A DNA stretch of 64,000 bases from Dillenia suffruticosa (GCA_033439265.1 JAVTVX010000034.1:20970501-21034500); one strand, 5' to 3'. Numbered from the stretch's first letter, positions 23,681-35,155 are shown. The notes: generated from the sequence alone by a model not told the origin. Made by a program: numbers and translations.

Positions 23681-24276
23681 TTAAAATCTAAGAATAAAAA
23701 GTTGACTTGTTCATGATAAGAATTGAGTTGCCTTCGAGCAAATGACAAAAATGTTGAATTTTGAGACAAAGAAGTCTAATTGTTTGAATGCATGAGTAGA
23801 CTTGATCAATGTTCTAGATTTCATTTGGGTACCATAAGTCAACTTATGAATCATCATAAGTCGAATTGAAATGGCTTAGAGGACTTAGATTTTAGGCAAT
23901 AGACTTGCCATGCACTGGTAGTCGAGTTGCATGGAAGTACTCAGGCTCAGAATAAGTTTCTATAATACTTGTGTCGACACAACCTTAATGCCTTAAGCTT
24001 ATGCCACCTTCCTTAACACCATGAATCAACTTGCTCAAAATAAGGAGTCGAGTTGCACAATTTAGAGAATTACAAAATTTGAGCAGTAGACACCATGAAT
24101 TGGCTCATGAAGGACCATGAATCAACTTGGATAACTAGACTCAAGAGGATGTAAATAGGAAGCCCTAGATCTAAATGACTATTCCTCATTTTAATCCCTA
24201 GCCATCACTGTCCACTCTCTTTCTGAAGAAGAAGAAGACACCTCTTTATCAAAGAAGCACCAAATCTACCATCAAT
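23681..24276. other. Spacer between pol and the envelope-position ORF
   Basis: No gene is seen. The stretch has the same GTCGAGTTGCA and GTCAACTTG words as the long LTR at 7501-10013, but does not align with it over a long run. The end (about 24130-24275) has a GTAAATAGG TATA-like word and a CT/GAA-rich stretch before the next ORF, compatible with a separate leader. Confidence 0.45.
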
Positions 24277-25011
24277 ATGATGAACAATCCTTCAAACTTC
24301 AATCACAATGACTTCCAATCCAGAGAAAAATGTAAGTTATTTAAAGAAAAATTTTCCAGTAAAGCTATAAATCTTCCTAGGGTGATTGATTGGAATTTCT
24401 TAGAAAGTATTAACTTCCCTTATGGTAATTACATTAGGAAAAGCTATCCTAGTAGTCTTATTTTCCCATTTTCTCAAACTTATGATAGATTGGTAAGACT
24501 CTTCTATAACAGTATAGGAGAGTTCAAAGGATATAAATAGGATAGGAAGGAGAGTGACATAGTCATACAAGATAATATGCAAAGACGTATGTTTTAGATA
24601 TACATCGGAGGAATGGAAATAGCAGTAACTCCCAAACTCATTTGTAGAGTGAGTAACCAAGAATGGATAACTCATGATAAATGTGAAAAATACTTGAATA
24701 CATGATGCAAGTTTGTCTTTAAAAACCTCAATCACCAAGAAGTGGACTACAAAGTTATATCTTTGGATCTACATGAAAAATTACTTCATTTAATAGTCAC
24801 TCACGTCTTGAGATCTAGGGCAGGGAATCATGCTATTAGAGAAGATTTTTTGGTAATGGCATGTCTAATGCAAAATGAGAATGCCGGTCTCGATTATGTA
24901 GTTCCTCTTCACGTAGTCACCATAGGAAATTCTGAAGAAATTGGGGTATTGTTTTGTTCTTATTTATATGAGATGGTTTGCCACCATTCTCTAACTATTT
25001 CAAAAAGTTGA
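24277..25011 (+). pseudogene. Envelope-position ORF (putative plant transposon protein domain), broken
   Basis: Plus-strand text in three pieces: 24277-24540 (RVIDWNFLESINFP, then TYDRLVRLFYNSIGEFKGYK, stop), a shifted part with RRMF-IYIGGMEIAVTPKLICRVSNQEW, and 24742-25011 (VISLDLHEKLLHLIVTHVL, then AIREDFLVMACLMQ). I recognise the pattern of the putative plant transposon protein domain (V/L-R-x-FY-N; LH-I-TH-L-P; xxDxxLM) found 3' of pol in SIRE/Maximus and some Athila-like elements, where it holds the envelope position. No signal peptide or membrane segment is evident. Function is unknown even in intact copies. It could instead belong to a separate element. Confidence 0.6.
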
Positions 25012-25099
25012 TATGCTACTAGTTTAACTTTTCATTCATCCGTATAGTTTAATATTGTAAAAATTCATTCCATTTCTTTTAACTACAATTCAACTTTTT

Positions 25100-26170
25100 C
25101 ATCATATCTATATCCTCTATCAAAGCTTGGAGGATGGAACTTAAAAAATCATTCCAAGACAATATCCTTAGATTGTTCAGTATTTGGTGGCAGGTCGTGG
25201 GGAGACTGATGGTTGATTATGTTGTTGGCTTGTTGTTTCATAATTTGGGTTACTCTATCTAGTGTTGCAATCACTTGATCCAAAAAATTTGAAACTTGAT
25301 TAGTTGAATTGTTTTGTTGTCATCTCATTCTAACCATCTTAATACAAACCATCTTAATACAAATATTCCAAGAAAATACCTTCAAAATAATGAAAGTGGT
25401 TAATATGTAAAAAAGATACAAAAGACCTATAGTATTAACATTACTTGTTAATGTACAACTATATTACATTATCAAAGCATTTTCCAAAGTACTTTCGGCA
25501 ATATTCATAATTTAATCTTAAGAAGTTTAGTTAGCTAAACTACAAATTTCAGCCAATTTTCTAAGTGTTGCTAGATACTTGGTTATCTTTTCTTGTCGTA
25601 TTACAAAGATCATGTAGGTCCATATGCAAAGCTTGGATCTTTTCTTAATAGTTTTGGATAATTTTTGCAGATCATAGCCTTTCCTTTTCCAATAACCTAT
25701 TCATCTTGGTTAGTTGATCAATCTCTTCGTCTGTCTTAATACAATATTCAGCTAGGAACTGACTTCATTTTTCCTGGTAATCAAGTTTTTCCTTTTGCAC
25801 AATATTTTCATGTTTCACTGCAATCAATTCTTCTATACTCCTATTGCTATCATAATAAGCCTCATATGCTAATTTCCGTTCAACCTCAATTTTAACTTCT
25901 TCTAATTGTTGTTGAAGCAGACTACGATCTTGGTAACTACGAAACAATTCTTATTGTACCTCATTGATTTCTTTTACTTGAGCATCTATTAGCAAATCTT
26001 TTCTTGAAGGTCTAGTAAACTCTACCTCTTCCTCACTATCTTCTATTAGAATGCAATAATTCCTATTATTTGACTCATCAACTTTTTCTTCTACTTCCTC
26101 AAAGGGATCTTCCTCCATTGAAGATTGACCTTTATCTGGTTCAATTACTACAAAATTTCCGATAATGTTA
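25100..26170 (-). pseudogene. Gypsy-type gag with coiled coil (broken, truncated)
   Basis: Minus-strand text runs from an acidic start (MEEDPFEEVEEKVDES) through a long charged helix-forming stretch: LLQQQLEEVKIEVERKLAYE (25947-25765), EEIDQLTKMNRLLEKERL, KIIQNY-EKIQALHMDLHDL. It ends with F-KFHPPSFDR near 25120, the entry to the Gypsy gag core (PPxFxG). The coiled coil ahead of the core is unusual for common Gypsy gags. Stops are present and the core itself is cut off. Confidence 0.6.
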
Positions 26171-26279
26171 GAAAATTCTTATGAGACATAATAATTATTT
26201 TTAATTATAATGAATGCTTAAATGCAAATATTTTTACTTAATATTATCTTTTTCTAACCTAGGCTCTGATACACTCAAT

Positions 26280-27840
26280 TGTCACACCCCAAATCCACCC
26301 CCTCGTCGGGGTTTCATCGGTGATGGATTGTCTGGTTCTTATCAGGGCTCAGTCACTTGTATGGTAGTGAAAGTTATGCTAAAATAGCAGATCTTTCATT
26401 TATTTAAATTACTGTATATTGCAAAAGTATTCTGTACATAATAAAGTAGTTGAACTTCTATACTAGAGAGATTATCCACTACAAGACTATCTCTATCCAT
26501 TCATCAAATTCTTCTTGACCTTTGTTCATGCAGGATCTAAAAATAATTTTTAGTGTGAGCTTGATAGCCCAACGAGATCCGTGTGTGCATGTGTAAAAGT
26601 TCATTATAAAATTATATGATAACGGTCTTATTATGAAATCTTTTTGAGAAAGCTTTCTATACAACAACTTGCATAATTGAATAATAACAGTAATACAATA
26701 CAGTACAAGTAACAGTTCACTTCCATCTTTTCTCTCCATAAGAATAGTTATCTTATCCCTCCCAGGAGGTATATTTCCAGAAAGCTCTATCAGTCTCCCC
26801 CGCATTAAGTGGATAAACCTCCTATCCATAATAATAGGGTACTACTAATATGTATTTTGATTTTCATCAAAGCACTTGTTTGCTCGAACAATCTCCACAC
26901 ATATCAGTTTATATAATAATTACAAATACATACATTGATATAACAATAGTAAATCATAGTAACGATAGTGAATTATGAAATCAATAATAAATCATGATAA
27001 TATAGAAAATTATGATAGTTTTACATAATATATATATATATATATATGAATATAAAGAACACTCATATCAAAGAGTTATCTAAGATCTTTTTTCTTTTTT
27101 CTTTTTTCTTTTTTCTTTTTTCTTTTTCCTTTTTCCTTTTTCCTTTTTCCTTCATTTCTCTTCTTTTCTTTCTTCCTTCTTCTTCCTCTCTTTCTTTTCT
27201 CTCTTCCTCATGGATTGCTTGATCGTTTTGGAATGAAGGGGATGGGGGTATTTATAGGCATGGTTGGGTGATGGATTATTGACATGTGTGCTAACACATA
27301 TTCATCATATAAGGCTCTTGTTATTGATACAAGTCACGTGTTCTTCCATATGTCAATCATAGAAGACACCTATCCTTAATGAAAGACATTTGACTTCAAA
27401 ATGGGAAGTATATTTTAGTTCATTTACTTAAGAATTACGCATAAATAAGGAAATACTCCCATTTGGATTTAATAAAAATAGTTTCAATACCTATTCTTTT
27501 AAGGACAAAAAATCATCTTTTTCTTCCAAGAATAAAAGTCGAAACGGTTAACTTTGTTGAATTTTATTTGGAGGGTTAATGGTTTAAAAAAATTCTAAAA
27601 AAATAAGTTTTAACTTATTTGATATATAAGAAATAATTATCGAAACTTTTCCTTTTTGTTTTCTAGACATTTCAGATACCTCATTTTTGGAGTATTTAGT
27701 TTCCAACGAGCTGGTTAAATCTAGATTTTTCAATATTCTAAGTATCTGATTTCGTACATAATTCCCATATTTCAGGTAATATCCATATCTCATTATAAAT
27801 TATAAGTTATTTTTTTACAACTAAATTGAGGTATGTGACA
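26280..27840 (-). repeat. 5' LTR of the truncated Gypsy element
   Basis: Ends are short inverted repeats (TGTCACA / TGTGACA). It contains a (TA)n run at 27028-27048 and a long pyrimidine tract at 27088-27215. The inner edge is followed by the primer-site-like sequence. Confidence 0.75.
27088..27215. repeat. Pyrimidine tract with CTTTTTT / CTTTTTC units
   Basis: Seven-base units of CTTTTTT, grading into CTTTTTC and then irregular CTT-rich sequence, lie within the Gypsy LTR. Confidence 0.85.
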
Positions 27841-28145
27841 TAATGCAATATGTAAAAAGAATAATTTTAGAGACATGATTTTATTTTCTCTACTGTTTTT
27901 GTATATTTTCAATATATTGAATAAATTGAGTATTTATACAAATTAGAGTATATATATATATAAAAGATTTAAAATCAAGTTAATTAAATATTCTCCCAAC
28001 AAGGTTTAAATTGACATATATATAAAAACTACTAGTAATAGTAATGATGATATCATATAGCGTCATGTGTATTTTTAACAAAGATTTACCTTATGTATGT
28101 TAACACACATTGGACATCTATCCAAATTTTCAAAAATTTATAACA
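27841..28145 (-). repeat. 3' LTR (truncated) of the minus-strand Copia
   Basis: On the minus strand it starts TGTTATAAATTTTTG after a CAAAGGGGAG polypurine tract. Its end is cut by the Gypsy LTR border at 27840. Confidence 0.8.
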
Positions 28146-28259
28146 CTCCCCTTTGAATGTCCATTATATAGAAAATAGATCTCATTAAAATTTTACTAGA
28201 AAAAAAAAACCCAGTGGGAAAAAAATTCTAATGAAGAAAAAAGAGTATATTATTCAAAG

Positions 28260-29000
28260 TGTTTGATAATGTATTTACTCTTCCTGTTGAAAATATCCCT
28301 AGAGATCTTTAAGTTCATACATTCCAATTTATTTTTCCAATGGTTTAAATGTAGTAGTTGGCAAACACTTGGTAAATAAATCTGCTAAATTCTCATTTGA
28401 TCAGATTTATTGCATATCAATTTTACCATTCTTCTGAAAATCATGTATGAAGAAAAATTTTGGTAAAATATGTGTTTAGTTCTATCTCCTTTAATATTCT
28501 CCCTTTAATTGTGCAATGCATGTAGTATTGTCTTCAAATAATATTGTACGAATATCTTTTTTGGAGGATAGCCCATTGTTTTTTGGGATATATTGAGTCA
28601 TTGACCCTAACGAAATACATTCCCGGCTAGCTTCATGAATAGCTATGATCTCGGCATGATTCAAAGAAATGGCAACTATAAATTGTTTTGTAGATTGTCA
28701 TGATATAACAGTACCACCATAAGTAAATATATATCTAGTATGAGATTGTGCATTATGTGGATCGGAGAAGAAAATTATTAGAATAGGATAAGTCAATGTC
28801 AATTGTTACTTGGAGATATTGAAAAATATGTTTGACTGCATTCCAATATCATCAGGTAAGAGAAGAACTAAATTTTGCTAATACATTCATGGTAAATTAT
28901 ATATCATATCTTGTACAATTAGTAAAATATATAAGTGCTCCAATGGTACTGAGATATGATACTTTAGAACCAAGAATTTCTTCTGCTTCTCTCATGGTCT
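28260..29000 (-). pseudogene. RNase H region of the 27841-35536 Copia
   Basis: Degenerate text between the RT and the 3' LTR on the minus strand. The position and the tail of RT (LKHLYINKAYLLKKP) place it; individual motifs are weak because of stops and frameshifts. Confidence 0.5.
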
Positions 29001-29035
29001 AAAAGGATTCTTGTCAACATTTAGTGATCGAATAA

Positions 29036-29880
29036 CTATTGGGGTTTTTTTAATAGATATGCTTTATTTATATATAAATGTTTTAAGATTTTAACAATAT
29101 AATTTAATTGATAAATCAATATCATATCTTTTAATTGTTCAATCTGTAAACTAAAATAAAATTTTGTTTTATCAAAATTATTGATCTCAAATTCTCTTTT
29201 TAGATATTCAACTGTTTTGAAAATCCCTTCAAAAGTTCCAATGAAATTCAAATTATCAACATAAATGACAATGATCACAAAATCCATTTCAGTTTTCTTA
29301 ATAAAAACACATGGGCAAATTAGGTCATTTGTATAGCCTTCTTTAATAAATAAGCATTCATTTAAATGATATTGGTAATTTAAATCTTTCAAAGATTTTC
29401 ATATAAATATCATTTTTTAATGTCCCATATAGGTAAGTAGTGACTATTTCCTTCAAATGCATTTTGAGTTTTTCTTGTATTACTAGGGTCATAAGAAACC
29501 ATAATGTCATTGTATCCACTACAAGTGAATATATATCATTATAATCAAAACTTGGTTTTTGCGAAAATTCTTGTACTACAAGTCGTGTTTTATAGCATAC
29601 AATTTTATTTTTTTGATTTTATTTGTGCACAAAAACTCATTTAAATCCTATGGATTTTACACCTTCAGGTGTTTGGACTACATGTCCAAAAATTTTGCAT
29701 CTAGTAAGTGACTCCAATTTAGATTGAATCGCATCATTCCATTTAATCCAATCGTTTCTCCTTTGACATTCCACAATCAATTTTAGTTCAAAATTTTTTA
29801 TTTCTTCCAAAATTTCAAGTTCCACATTATATGCAAAAATATCATCCGTAATTGTTTCAACTCTATTCCAATGTCTATGT
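29036..29880 (-). pseudogene. Reverse transcriptase of the 27841-35536 Copia
   Basis: Minus-strand frames: 29825-29637 (ECQRRNDWIKWNDAIQSKL, then CKIFGHVVQTPEGVKSIGFK) and 29392-29036 (LNECLFIKEGYTNDLICPC, VIIVIYVDNLNFIGT, LKREFEINNFDKTKF). The catalytic Y-V-D-D is Y-V-D-N. The middle of the domain between 29637 and 29392 is damaged. Confidence 0.88.
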
Positions 29881-30199
29881 TGTCATGAAATTTATAGAAA
29901 TTTCATTTATATATTAGAGTTTGAAATTTGAGCTCTTCGAGAACTGTATCTGACTCTACAAGAATCTGCATTTTGTCATCGGAAATCTTTTGAGATATTT
30001 ATTATTCAACTCATTCAAATGATCATGATTAATAGATTCCCTTTTCTTTTAAGAATTTTTATATTTGGCACTAGGAGATTATCACACTTTAATCATACGT
30101 TAAACTCATTTATTATAATATTTGTGAATTGTCTTGTCAGAACATCAAGTTTGATCGATACATTTTCTACTATAAAATTTGATTTCGTAACTCTTTTAG

Positions 30200-31430
30200 A
30201 GTCAATGATCAAATTTGGTAATTAATTGGCAATCTTTTGTAAATGTATTATTTTTTGAACTTCTAATGCACAGACTTTTGTACGAGAATCAAGAGGTGCT
30301 ACCGATGATGTATACCATACAATTTTCTTTTTCGATTGTTTATTTCCTCCCCCTAATGTTGGAAAATTTGTTTCATCGAAATGATAGTCTGCAAATCTTG
30401 TAGTAAAAATATCACTCGTCAAGGGTTCAAGAAATTTTGTGATAGAAGGTGACTCATACCCACTAGGCCTCCATCTTAGTTCTGTATGGTGTCTCTACAG
30501 GGGTATAAACTACATACCCAAAAAATTTTAGATGGAAAATATTAGGGTAATTACTAAAAGCTAATTATAGATGGGAGTATTTGTGATGATTTGTCAGTTT
30601 TATAAGTATAAGTACTGTTGTATGTAGAATAGTATGTTCCAAGTAATTATATAAAGTTTTGTTCTTATTAATAATGGTCTAACAATCAATTGCAATCATT
30701 TGATAAATGATTGAACTAAACCATTTTGTATATGAACATGAGTTACAGGATATTTAATACTAATGTCAATAGGACAAACAATTGTCAAAGGCATGAGAAG
30801 AATATTCATCGACATTATCTAATCGAATTTTCTTAATTGGATAATCTGGAAATTGTCATCTTAACTTAATAATTTAAACAAACAATCTCACAAACGTCGG
30901 ATTAATTATGAGTTGATAATAAACAAATATGTAACCATCTTATAGATGAATCAATAAATACTATAAAATATCTAAAATGTCCACATGACAAATGAGTTGG
31001 TCTACATATATTATCATGTGTTCTTTCCAGAAATTCAAAGGATTCAATTTCCACTTTAATTGGTGAATGTTTCATAATAAATTTTCCTTGAAAACAAACA
31101 GCACCTGAAAATTCATTTGTTTTTAACACCCTTTGATTTTTTTTAATATATGGACATGTGAATTTTCAATTATTTTTCTCATCATTATCAATTCAGAATG
31201 TCCTAATCGATCATGTCAAATAAGAAAATCAGTAAACATTTAGTTTACTAAATGGTACATTTCAATCATACTAATTTTAGCATAATATAAGCTATAAGAA
31301 TGCGAATGTAATTTTTCTACGATACATTTCTTTCTAGCAATTATTGTCATAATCCATAAATATTCAACGTTTGCGTTATTCTTTATCTCAAGATGATACT
31401 CATTTTGACGGATATTTTTAAAACTTAACA
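30200..31430 (-). pseudogene. GAG-pre-integrase and integrase of the 27841-35536 Copia
   Basis: 31129-30902 (minus) reads GAVCFQGKFIMKHSPIKVE, FLERTHDNICRPTHLSCG, RYFIVFIDSSIRWLHICLLS, the start of the integrase core; the first catalytic aspartate is in HDNICRP. 30422-30222 continues with the linker to RT (TTRFADYHFDETNFPTLGG, then ALEVQKIIHLQ). Frames between are broken. Confidence 0.85.
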
Positions 31431-31809
31431 AAATTTTTTAAAGAATTAGTAGAATATAGTGCATTATTTATGATTAATTTTGTTCATTTAGGGAGATATA
31501 TATATGGTCTACCGGAACCTTCAATTAATTTTGCACTACTACTTTGATATTAATAGTTGTTTCTTCTAACTTCAAGTAGGAGAATTAATTCTTATTTTTA
31601 AATCTTGTATATGTCATAACACTATCAATGAAACATTCATTTTTTTTCTCCTTTTATTGATCTCAAAATTTTGTCAATATATATATCTTTTTCAAAAAAA
31701 AAATACAAAAGATAATTAATTTTCTTAGAGAAAAGTATATTTCATAATAAAAATGATTGAATCAAATAGAAAATAACTAATAAAATGCACTATATAATAA
31801 AAACAATAG

Positions 31810-32142
31810 TTATAATCCAATTTATTTTGCATTTCCATAACACGGTTTAAATGTTTCAATATTCCCATCATGAATGTCCCACTTCTGGTGGTAATGTTTG
31901 CTCTTTTGATTTAATGGCCCATAGTTATGAGTATCATCATAGTTATTTCATCCTCGTACTCGACCACGACCATGACCACGGCCACAACCACGACCATGAC
32001 CGCAACTTCTTCCATATTCATGAATATTTAGTTACATTCATATCAGGGAATGGACTAAAAGTAATAGGTTGAATTTCATGATTTTTCATCAATAATTCAT
32101 TATTTTGCTCAGCCACATGGAGACATAAAATTAATTTAGAAT
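31810..32142 (-). pseudogene. gag C-terminal part with Arg/Gly-rich tract, after the solo LTR
   Basis: On the minus strand: LSKIMNY then IMKFNL, followed in another frame by YGRSCGHGRGCGRGHGRGR, the RG-rich region that precedes the zinc knuckle in this gag type. It is the continuation of the gag fragment at 34620-35100. Confidence 0.7.
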
Positions 32143-34607
32143 TGTAATACCCAGCAGAAAAAAAAAAAAAAAATGGGATATTTAAAATTAGGGCTTAAAG
32201 CCCTAATTACTTTCCATTCTCTCTCTCTCTCTCTTTCCCCCTCTCTTCTCTTCTCTCCCTCTTCTTCTCTCCCTTTTTCTTCTCTCTTTTTCCCTTCTCC
32301 CCGCCGCCGTGTCTCTTCCCCTCCCGCTGCCATCCTCCGCCGCGAGCGACCGCCCGAGCACAGCCGTGCGATCATCTCCGCGCGAGCGCTAGCGCCACCG
32401 CGCAGTCTTCCTCGTGAGCGCGCGAGCGCTGCAGCGCGACCCTCCCTCGCGTGAGCACGCGATCGCTCGAGCACGCCGTAGCACGAGCCCCTGCGCGCCC
32501 CTGTGCGGTCCCTGCACCAGCTCGCACTTGCGCGCTCCAGCGCGTCCCAGCGCGCTCCAGCGCGACCCAGCCTAAGCGCGAGCAGCGCGCGAACCGCGCG
32601 CGAGTAGCGCGCGAGCAGCGCTCGAGCAGCGCGCGAACCGCGCGCGAGCAGCGCGCGAGCAGCGCTCGAGCAGCGCGCGAACAGCGCTCAAGCAGCGCGC
32701 GAGCAGCCGCGATCCCCAGCTCGCGATCCCCAGCGCGCGACCCCAGCGCGCCTCAGCACGCCCCAGCACGAGCGCGAGCGCTCTAGTGTGCGACCCACAG
32801 CGCGAGCAGCGCACGATCCAGCTTACGAGTGCGCTTCAGCGCGTGAGCCAGCGCCAGCGCCAGCACGAGCGCGAGCGTGCTCCAGCGCGTGATCCGGCTT
32901 GCCAGGCCGCAGGCCCACCAGGCCGCAGACCCATCAGGCCCGCCGGCCCACCAGGCCCGCCAGCCCATCAGCCCGCCAGCCCGCGGCCCACGGCCCGCGA
33001 CGGCCCGTGGCAGTCCGTGAGCCTCTGCGAAGGTAAATGACTCTAAGTTTCGATTTTCGCACTTGGGTTTCGAAATTCTTTAGTATTGGACTTAAATTGT
33101 TCGCAATTGTTTCAAATTTGGAAACATTCAGGTTTTAGACCAAACCAACGGGCGAACGAAAGCTAAATTCGAGATCCGAAGAATCCTAGGTGAGAGAAAT
33201 GAAATCTCTTCAACCCTTGAATAAACCTTGTCAAATTAGGTAGCATTAGTTGATTTGTTTATAAATTGAGGAATTTAGGGTTCGTACGAAATTAAGAAAA
33301 ACGATAAACCCTGAAATAGTCAGAAATTAATGAAAATCGTGATGACTTGATTAGGTTGGCTTTCTTGGTGACTCGATTGAGGGGCGCCTTGTTTTGCGTA
33401 TTTTGGTGTCATTGGGGAGTGCGCTACCTTCCCCAAAACGGTGAGTGGGATTTATTTCAATGCTTTTGTTTAATATGTAAATCCTGTTTTACAACATTTT
33501 GATAATGAGCATGATTTGTCGTATGTTGGAAATGTTTTGACCGGTTTTAAAATTGACTTTTGTGAACCGTTGGAGTGTCCAAAAACTGTATTGAATTATG
33601 AAATTATGCATCCATGTGGTTGAAATGTATAATGTGCCATTTTATGCTCTATGTTGCATTGGTTTATGAACCTGACTTCGGCACATTTTGATGTGATATT
33701 GATTTTGGCTTTGAGAGCTTTGATATGTATTGTTCCGTAGCTACGAAGGACACCGTGAGAGGCGCTTTATGATTTTAATGACAGTGTTTTGGATGCATAT
33801 TTGACTTGAAAATGCGTGAAGTGATATATTGTTGAAATGAAAAGCATGATGATTTGAAATATGATTTATATACTTATGTTTTGACACTCCAGTTTCACAC
33901 TCCATATTTGATGACTGCATTGACCCACTCACTCACTGAGTATTCTTTCCCGAGTACTCACCCCTCATTTCCCTTTTGTTTCAGAGATAGTATTTGACAA
34001 GGAGTGTCGCTTTTAGGACGCTCAGTATCTTTGGGAGATCAGGCCTGGACTTGAGGAGTCATTGTGTATTTCCGCTGCAAAAATTTGTATTGGTGATGTA
34101 TTTGTATTCTGAGGTCTATAGATGACCATTTTTATAATTCTGGGATGACTGTATAAATATGGACATTTAAATTTTGGAACTCTCATGTCACTGCATGACA
34201 TTGCATTGAGGCATTTCTTTTTCGTTGCGTCTGTATTTGGGAATGTGTCATGTCTTAGAATTGTCCTCTAGGATCGCTCGGTGCCTCCTCTAAATCACAG
34301 GAGGGGCGACTGGCGGCTGTCCATGCCTTTGACGGGGGCATGGCAGTAGAGGTCTGTGGTTAGGACTGTGGAGAATTGTTTGTTAGCCTTGCGTTGCCCT
34401 GAATTGTGCAGTAGGATGATCTGATTTGTTGTTGAGGATAATATATGCATTTTGAGGCCGGGATGGCCCCTTTTGGACAGGTAACAGGTTTATTTTAATA
34501 TGGGAGACATCCGATATATGGGGAGGTTCTGCCCGATTTTCTGTAAAAATACAGCCAGCATCCAGGGTAACGGGCGGCTGCTCACGATCCCGGGTCGGGG
34601 CGTGACA
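32143..34607 (-). mobile_element. Solo LTR (family S, copy A), minus orientation
   Basis: A 2465-bp segment with perfect AGAAT duplications on both sides (32138-32142 and 34608-34612). On the minus strand it starts TGTCACGCCCCGACCCGGG and ends CTGCTGGGTATTACA. The start matches the plus-strand segment at 56038, and both end in TTACA after an A/T-rich tract and CCCTAATT. The absence of any gag or pol, plus target duplications, indicates a solo LTR. It is unusually long and has a very GC-rich core (about 32310-33020). It interrupts the gag of the 27841-35536 Copia. Confidence 0.85.
32570..32725. repeat. CpG-dense short tandem array in solo LTR copy A
   Basis: Units of GCGCGCGAGCA and GCGCGAACCGC repeat about a dozen times. 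CpG density is far above the window average. Copy B has no such array at the matching place, though it is GC-rich as well. Confidence 0.8.
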
Positions 34608-34619
34608 AGAATATTTTTG

Positions 34620-35100
34620 AAACCCATTTCCCGATATTGCTACTGTAGGTGTAAATTCGAGACATGAATTCTCTACATAATTTGAAGTGGGATATGATTT
34701 TAAATATTGCGGAATTATACTCACTAATTGACTTGAAATTTTATAGTCTCAAATGTAACCAATCATATCAAACTTTAAGAAAACAACTATTTTCAAGTGA
34801 TTATATCTTTTATTCAAATTATTCCATAAATCAAGAGTATTTTTTGCAGTAAAATATTCAGCTTTCAAACTTTCATCAGGATCGTGACGAATAAAAGTCA
34901 TTACCTTGGCATAATCTTGTACAATAGAATTATTTGTTTTAATGATGTCTTCAAGACCCCATTGTATGAAGATACATTTCAATGTAAAAAATCTATGATA
35001 AATAGTTCTTTTTGAAAATATCGAGAGATAAAAACTCAAATTTGATAAGATTCGCCATAAGGAAAATTGATAAGAAAACATATCTCACGATTATCTTGAA
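34620..35100 (-). pseudogene. gag N-terminal part of the 27841-35536 Copia
   Basis: The minus-strand frame 35081-34749 contains WGLEDIIKTNNSIVQDYAKV, FIRHDPDESLKAEYFTAKN and LDLWNNLNKRYNHLK, the UBN2-type gag block (L-x-LWxxLxxRY). The solo LTR cuts it at 34612. Confidence 0.85.
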
Positions 35101-35155
35101 TAATTGGATCTTTCACTCTTCAGTAACTCACCAAATTAGAATCGTGTTGATAACA

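Larger units (their letters stand above)
7501..25020 (+). mobile_element. SIRE/Maximus-like Copia retrotransposon, broken and twice interrupted
   Basis: In order: a long 5' LTR (7501-10013), primer site (10015), gag with two zinc knuckles, protease remnant, integrase to 12882, a 7.7 kb insertion of another Copia, reverse transcriptase and RNase H from 20554, a solo LTR insertion at 22086-23450, the end of RNase H, a spacer, and an envelope-position ORF (24277-25011). The order gag-PR-INT-RT-RH is Copia-specific; the long gag and extra 3' ORF point to the SIRE/Maximus lineage. Many stops and frameshifts make it inactive. Reading frames rejoin exactly when the two inserts are removed. No 3' LTR is visible: sequence changes to an unrelated Gypsy element near 25050. 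The start at 7501 (TGTTTGCAAAATGAG) is inferred from where the older gag match ends. Confidence 0.82.
25100..27840 (-). mobile_element. Truncated minus-strand Gypsy element: 5' LTR and partial gag
   Basis: On the minus strand: a 1561-bp LTR (27840 to 26280) starting TGTCACATACC and ending GGGGTGTGACA, then a primer-site-like TGTATCAGAGCC, then gag from about 26170 to 25100. The match ends near 25060, where the envelope-position ORF of the SIRE-like element begins. Pol and the 3' LTR are missing. The outer LTR edge at 27840 directly abuts a Copia LTR that has lost its first 35 or so bases. Confidence 0.75.

Noticed and set aside
31851-32072. Plus-strand frame with HDHDHGHNHDHDR, metal-binding look
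   Set aside because: It is the complement of the Arg/Gly-rich tract of a minus-strand Copia gag.
32136-32814. Several overlapping open frames of 80-112 codons on both strands
   Set aside because: They lie in the CpG-rich core of a solo LTR, are Arg/Ala-rich on both strands and match no family.
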